DNA from: Rhynchopus sp. YZ270_cl-10
Taxonomy: Eukaryota > Euglenozoa > Diplonemea > Diplonemida > Diplonemidae
Direction of reading: 5' to 3'
DNA length: 64,000 nt
Assembly: GCA_964035575.1 (NCBI GenBank)
Contig: OZ037923.1
Location: forward strand, 806,001-870,000
The notes below the pieces were generated by a model. The model searched no databases, was not told where the DNA came from, and saw only the letters and a list, made by a program, of their open reading frames with translations. The position numbers and the translations under genes are program-made. Positions 62,497-64,000 of the stretch are shown here, one piece after another (within the stretch, counting starts at the first letter, position 1; every line of letters starts with the position of its first letter).

Positions 62497-63961
62497 CTGG
62501 GGGGGGGCTAATAAAGTATACGGTGCTAATAAAGTATACGGGGGTAATAAAGTATACGGCGCGGAAACCCATTTTGAGCGTGGAAATCTGTGAAATAAAG
62601 TATCAGTCCTATTCGTGGTCATTTACCCCCCCCCCTTTGGGTCGGTGAACCGGAAATTTTGGAAATAAGGGGGTAAAATAAGGGGGGGGGGTAAATGAGG
62701 GGGTAAGGGGGGGGGGTAAATTACCATGTTATGGGTTAGGTCATGTTTTTGGGTGGGAAGGGGGGACTTTTTCATACACGGTGGGGTAAAATTTTGCACA
62801 ACACAGTGTGACGACACATGCTCTCATGACAAATGTGTCATCTGAAAAAAATTCCTCACTTCCTTGCGACATCGCAAGCAGTCATGCATCATGGATCCAC
62901 ATCATCCACATCATCTTTCTGCCCGTGCCTGAACCATGACTGGTCAGGGATCACGGTGTTGCCTCAGATTCCGTGAGGTGTCCCAAACGTATCGCCCACG
63001 CAGCACAAACGTACCCACCTGCACCCATCTACCTGCACACGTGATGTAAAACAGGGTGAAAGATTATTTGCACTTTACCCCTTTCCTCATTTCGAGCTTG
63101 TCTCCAGCTTCAAATCAGACGAGTCCTACAGTCTCCGGATGTACGACCCGCTGAACACATCAGCCCCTCCCAGCAAACCATAAAACAAAACAGGTATGCG
63201 CTGCACTAAGTGAAACTATTACCCCATAATTACACGCCAGGTGGTGTTTTGCCACTCGTTCCCTGAACCCCCTCGCTTCGCTCGTGGGTTTAGGTCACTC
63301 GTGACAAAACACCACCTGGCGTGTTGCGGCGATAATTACCCAAAAATTACCTGGTGGCTGGTACTTTACCCCCCCAGGGGGGTAAAGTACCAGCCACAAC
63401 AGGGTATTATAAGGGGGGGGGGTAAATTACCATGTTATTTTGGCCTGAACCGTTTTTTTCTGAAAAAGGGGGTAAAATAAGGGGGGGGGGGTAAATTTAG
63501 GGGGGGGGGTAAATGACCACGAATAGGACTGATACGGTTTTTGTGTACATTTTTCTTACTAAAAAAATTTTCCAGCAAGTTTTGCACAAAAAATCGAAAA
63601 AAATTTTTTTTGATTTCGGTGGTCCGGATTCTCTGCGTGCTGTGATGGGGTCACTTTGCACTGAGAAACGAGTATTTTTGACCTAAAACGCGTGTATCAG
63701 TTTTTACACGATTGGTACTGATGGGGTTCAGATTTGTGAAAATTTAAGTCACCAAAAAAATGTTCATTTTTCCACATTGACCCCACCACTGGCTGGGATT
63801 GGCCCAAAAATGTCAATGGTGGTGTTTTCGCGAGGTTTCGGCCACTAGAAACCCCAAAATAACAGTGATTTTTTTTTTTTTCCCTTTTTCGTTTTTTTGG
63901 CCATTTAAGCAGTAATTCCCGCCGAATAAAGTATACGTATACTTTAATAGCTCCCCCCCAG
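62497..63961. mobile_element. 1.47-kb DNA element with TA target duplication, inserted in Rep-E
   Basis: Ends CTGGGGGGGGGCTAATAAAG and, inverted, CTGGGGGGGAGCTATTAAAG, each followed by AGTATACG. TA flanks both sides (62495-62496, 63962-63963). The outer flanks, GACGAACC on the left and AGCCTCTCATGCTTGGTCAC on the right, join into a Rep-E copy. A second inverted pair inside (GTATCAGTCCTATTCGTGGT at about 62600, inverse at about 63510) and further G/C tracts make it a nested fold-back. There is no transposase. TA duplication points to Tc1/mariner-type transposition. Confidence 0.7.
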
Positions 63962-63963
63962 TA

Positions 63964-64000
63964 AGCCTCTCATGCTTGGTCACTTTATCAAAATATTAGG
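63964..64000 (+). repeat. Right half of the Rep-E copy split by the TA element
   Basis: AGCCTCTCATGCTTGGTCAC; the left half (TTTTATAGACGAACC) is at about 62479-62494. Confidence 0.65.

Noticed and set aside
1-64000. Retroelements or virus-derived genes
   Set aside because: No reverse transcriptase, integrase, capsid or protease motifs and no long terminal repeats were recognised; the 45-bp direct repeats at 21319 and 22437 are too short to argue for LTRs.

Overview
The window reads as nuclear DNA of a flagellated single-celled eukaryote of unresolved lineage. The coding regions are GC-rich with C/G-ending codons. Spliceosomal introns can be placed precisely; most open with GTATGT-like donors and close in CAG. 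A giant sperm-tail PG-rich repeat protein points to a cilium, and three proteins ending in SKL point to peroxisome-like organelles. Intergenic DNA is AT-rich, full of homopolymer runs and crowded with small dispersed repeats and short DNA transposons. Every confident gene lies on the minus strand. That would suit large co-directional transcription units of the kind seen in Euglenozoa, but no spliced-leader or other lineage marker was recognised, so this stays an inference.

1-19.7 kb is a repeat-built cassette region. After the 5' part of a glutathionyl-hydroquinone reductase gene (1-726), a 66-bp module occurs twelve times in one orientation (1336-19687). The DNA between modules belongs to a few recurring types: about 150 bp (S, three copies), about 480 bp (M, three copies), about 2.8-2.9 kb with one secreted discoidin (F5/8 type C) protein gene (F, three copies), one with a four-finger C2HC protein, and one of 6 kb with a 938-residue secreted beta-helix protein plus a peptidase C19-like fragment that stops exactly at a module. 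The three discoidin paralogues are nearly identical except in the ligand-facing parts of the discoidin domain, and the third has the domain duplicated. This is the most unusual feature of the window.

19.7-26.8 kb has no recognised gene. It holds a 71-copy heptamer array, an 803-bp hAT-like element with perfect 15-bp ends and an 8-bp target duplication around a second heptamer array, and many small repeats. 26.9-57 kb is the housekeeping stretch: a cPLA2/patatin-like membrane-anchored lipase, the 1831-residue PG-rich ciliary protein, three NTF2-like SKL proteins (two essentially identical), a protein kinase, a four-exon 1429-residue coiled-coil protein with what looks like a degenerate kinesin head, a NUDT6-like Nudix hydrolase, and a proline/glycine-rich protein ending in C2HC fingers. 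Introns and intergenic gaps carry families of 40-400-bp hairpin-forming repeats, called Rep-A to Rep-F here; nearly all copies point the same way.

57-64 kb is transposon-rich and gene-free: small palindromic elements, a 2235-bp fold-back element with long inverted ends and a 13-bp flanking repeat, and a 1465-bp element with TA target duplication that split a Rep-E copy. No retroelement, tRNA, rRNA or CRISPR array was found.
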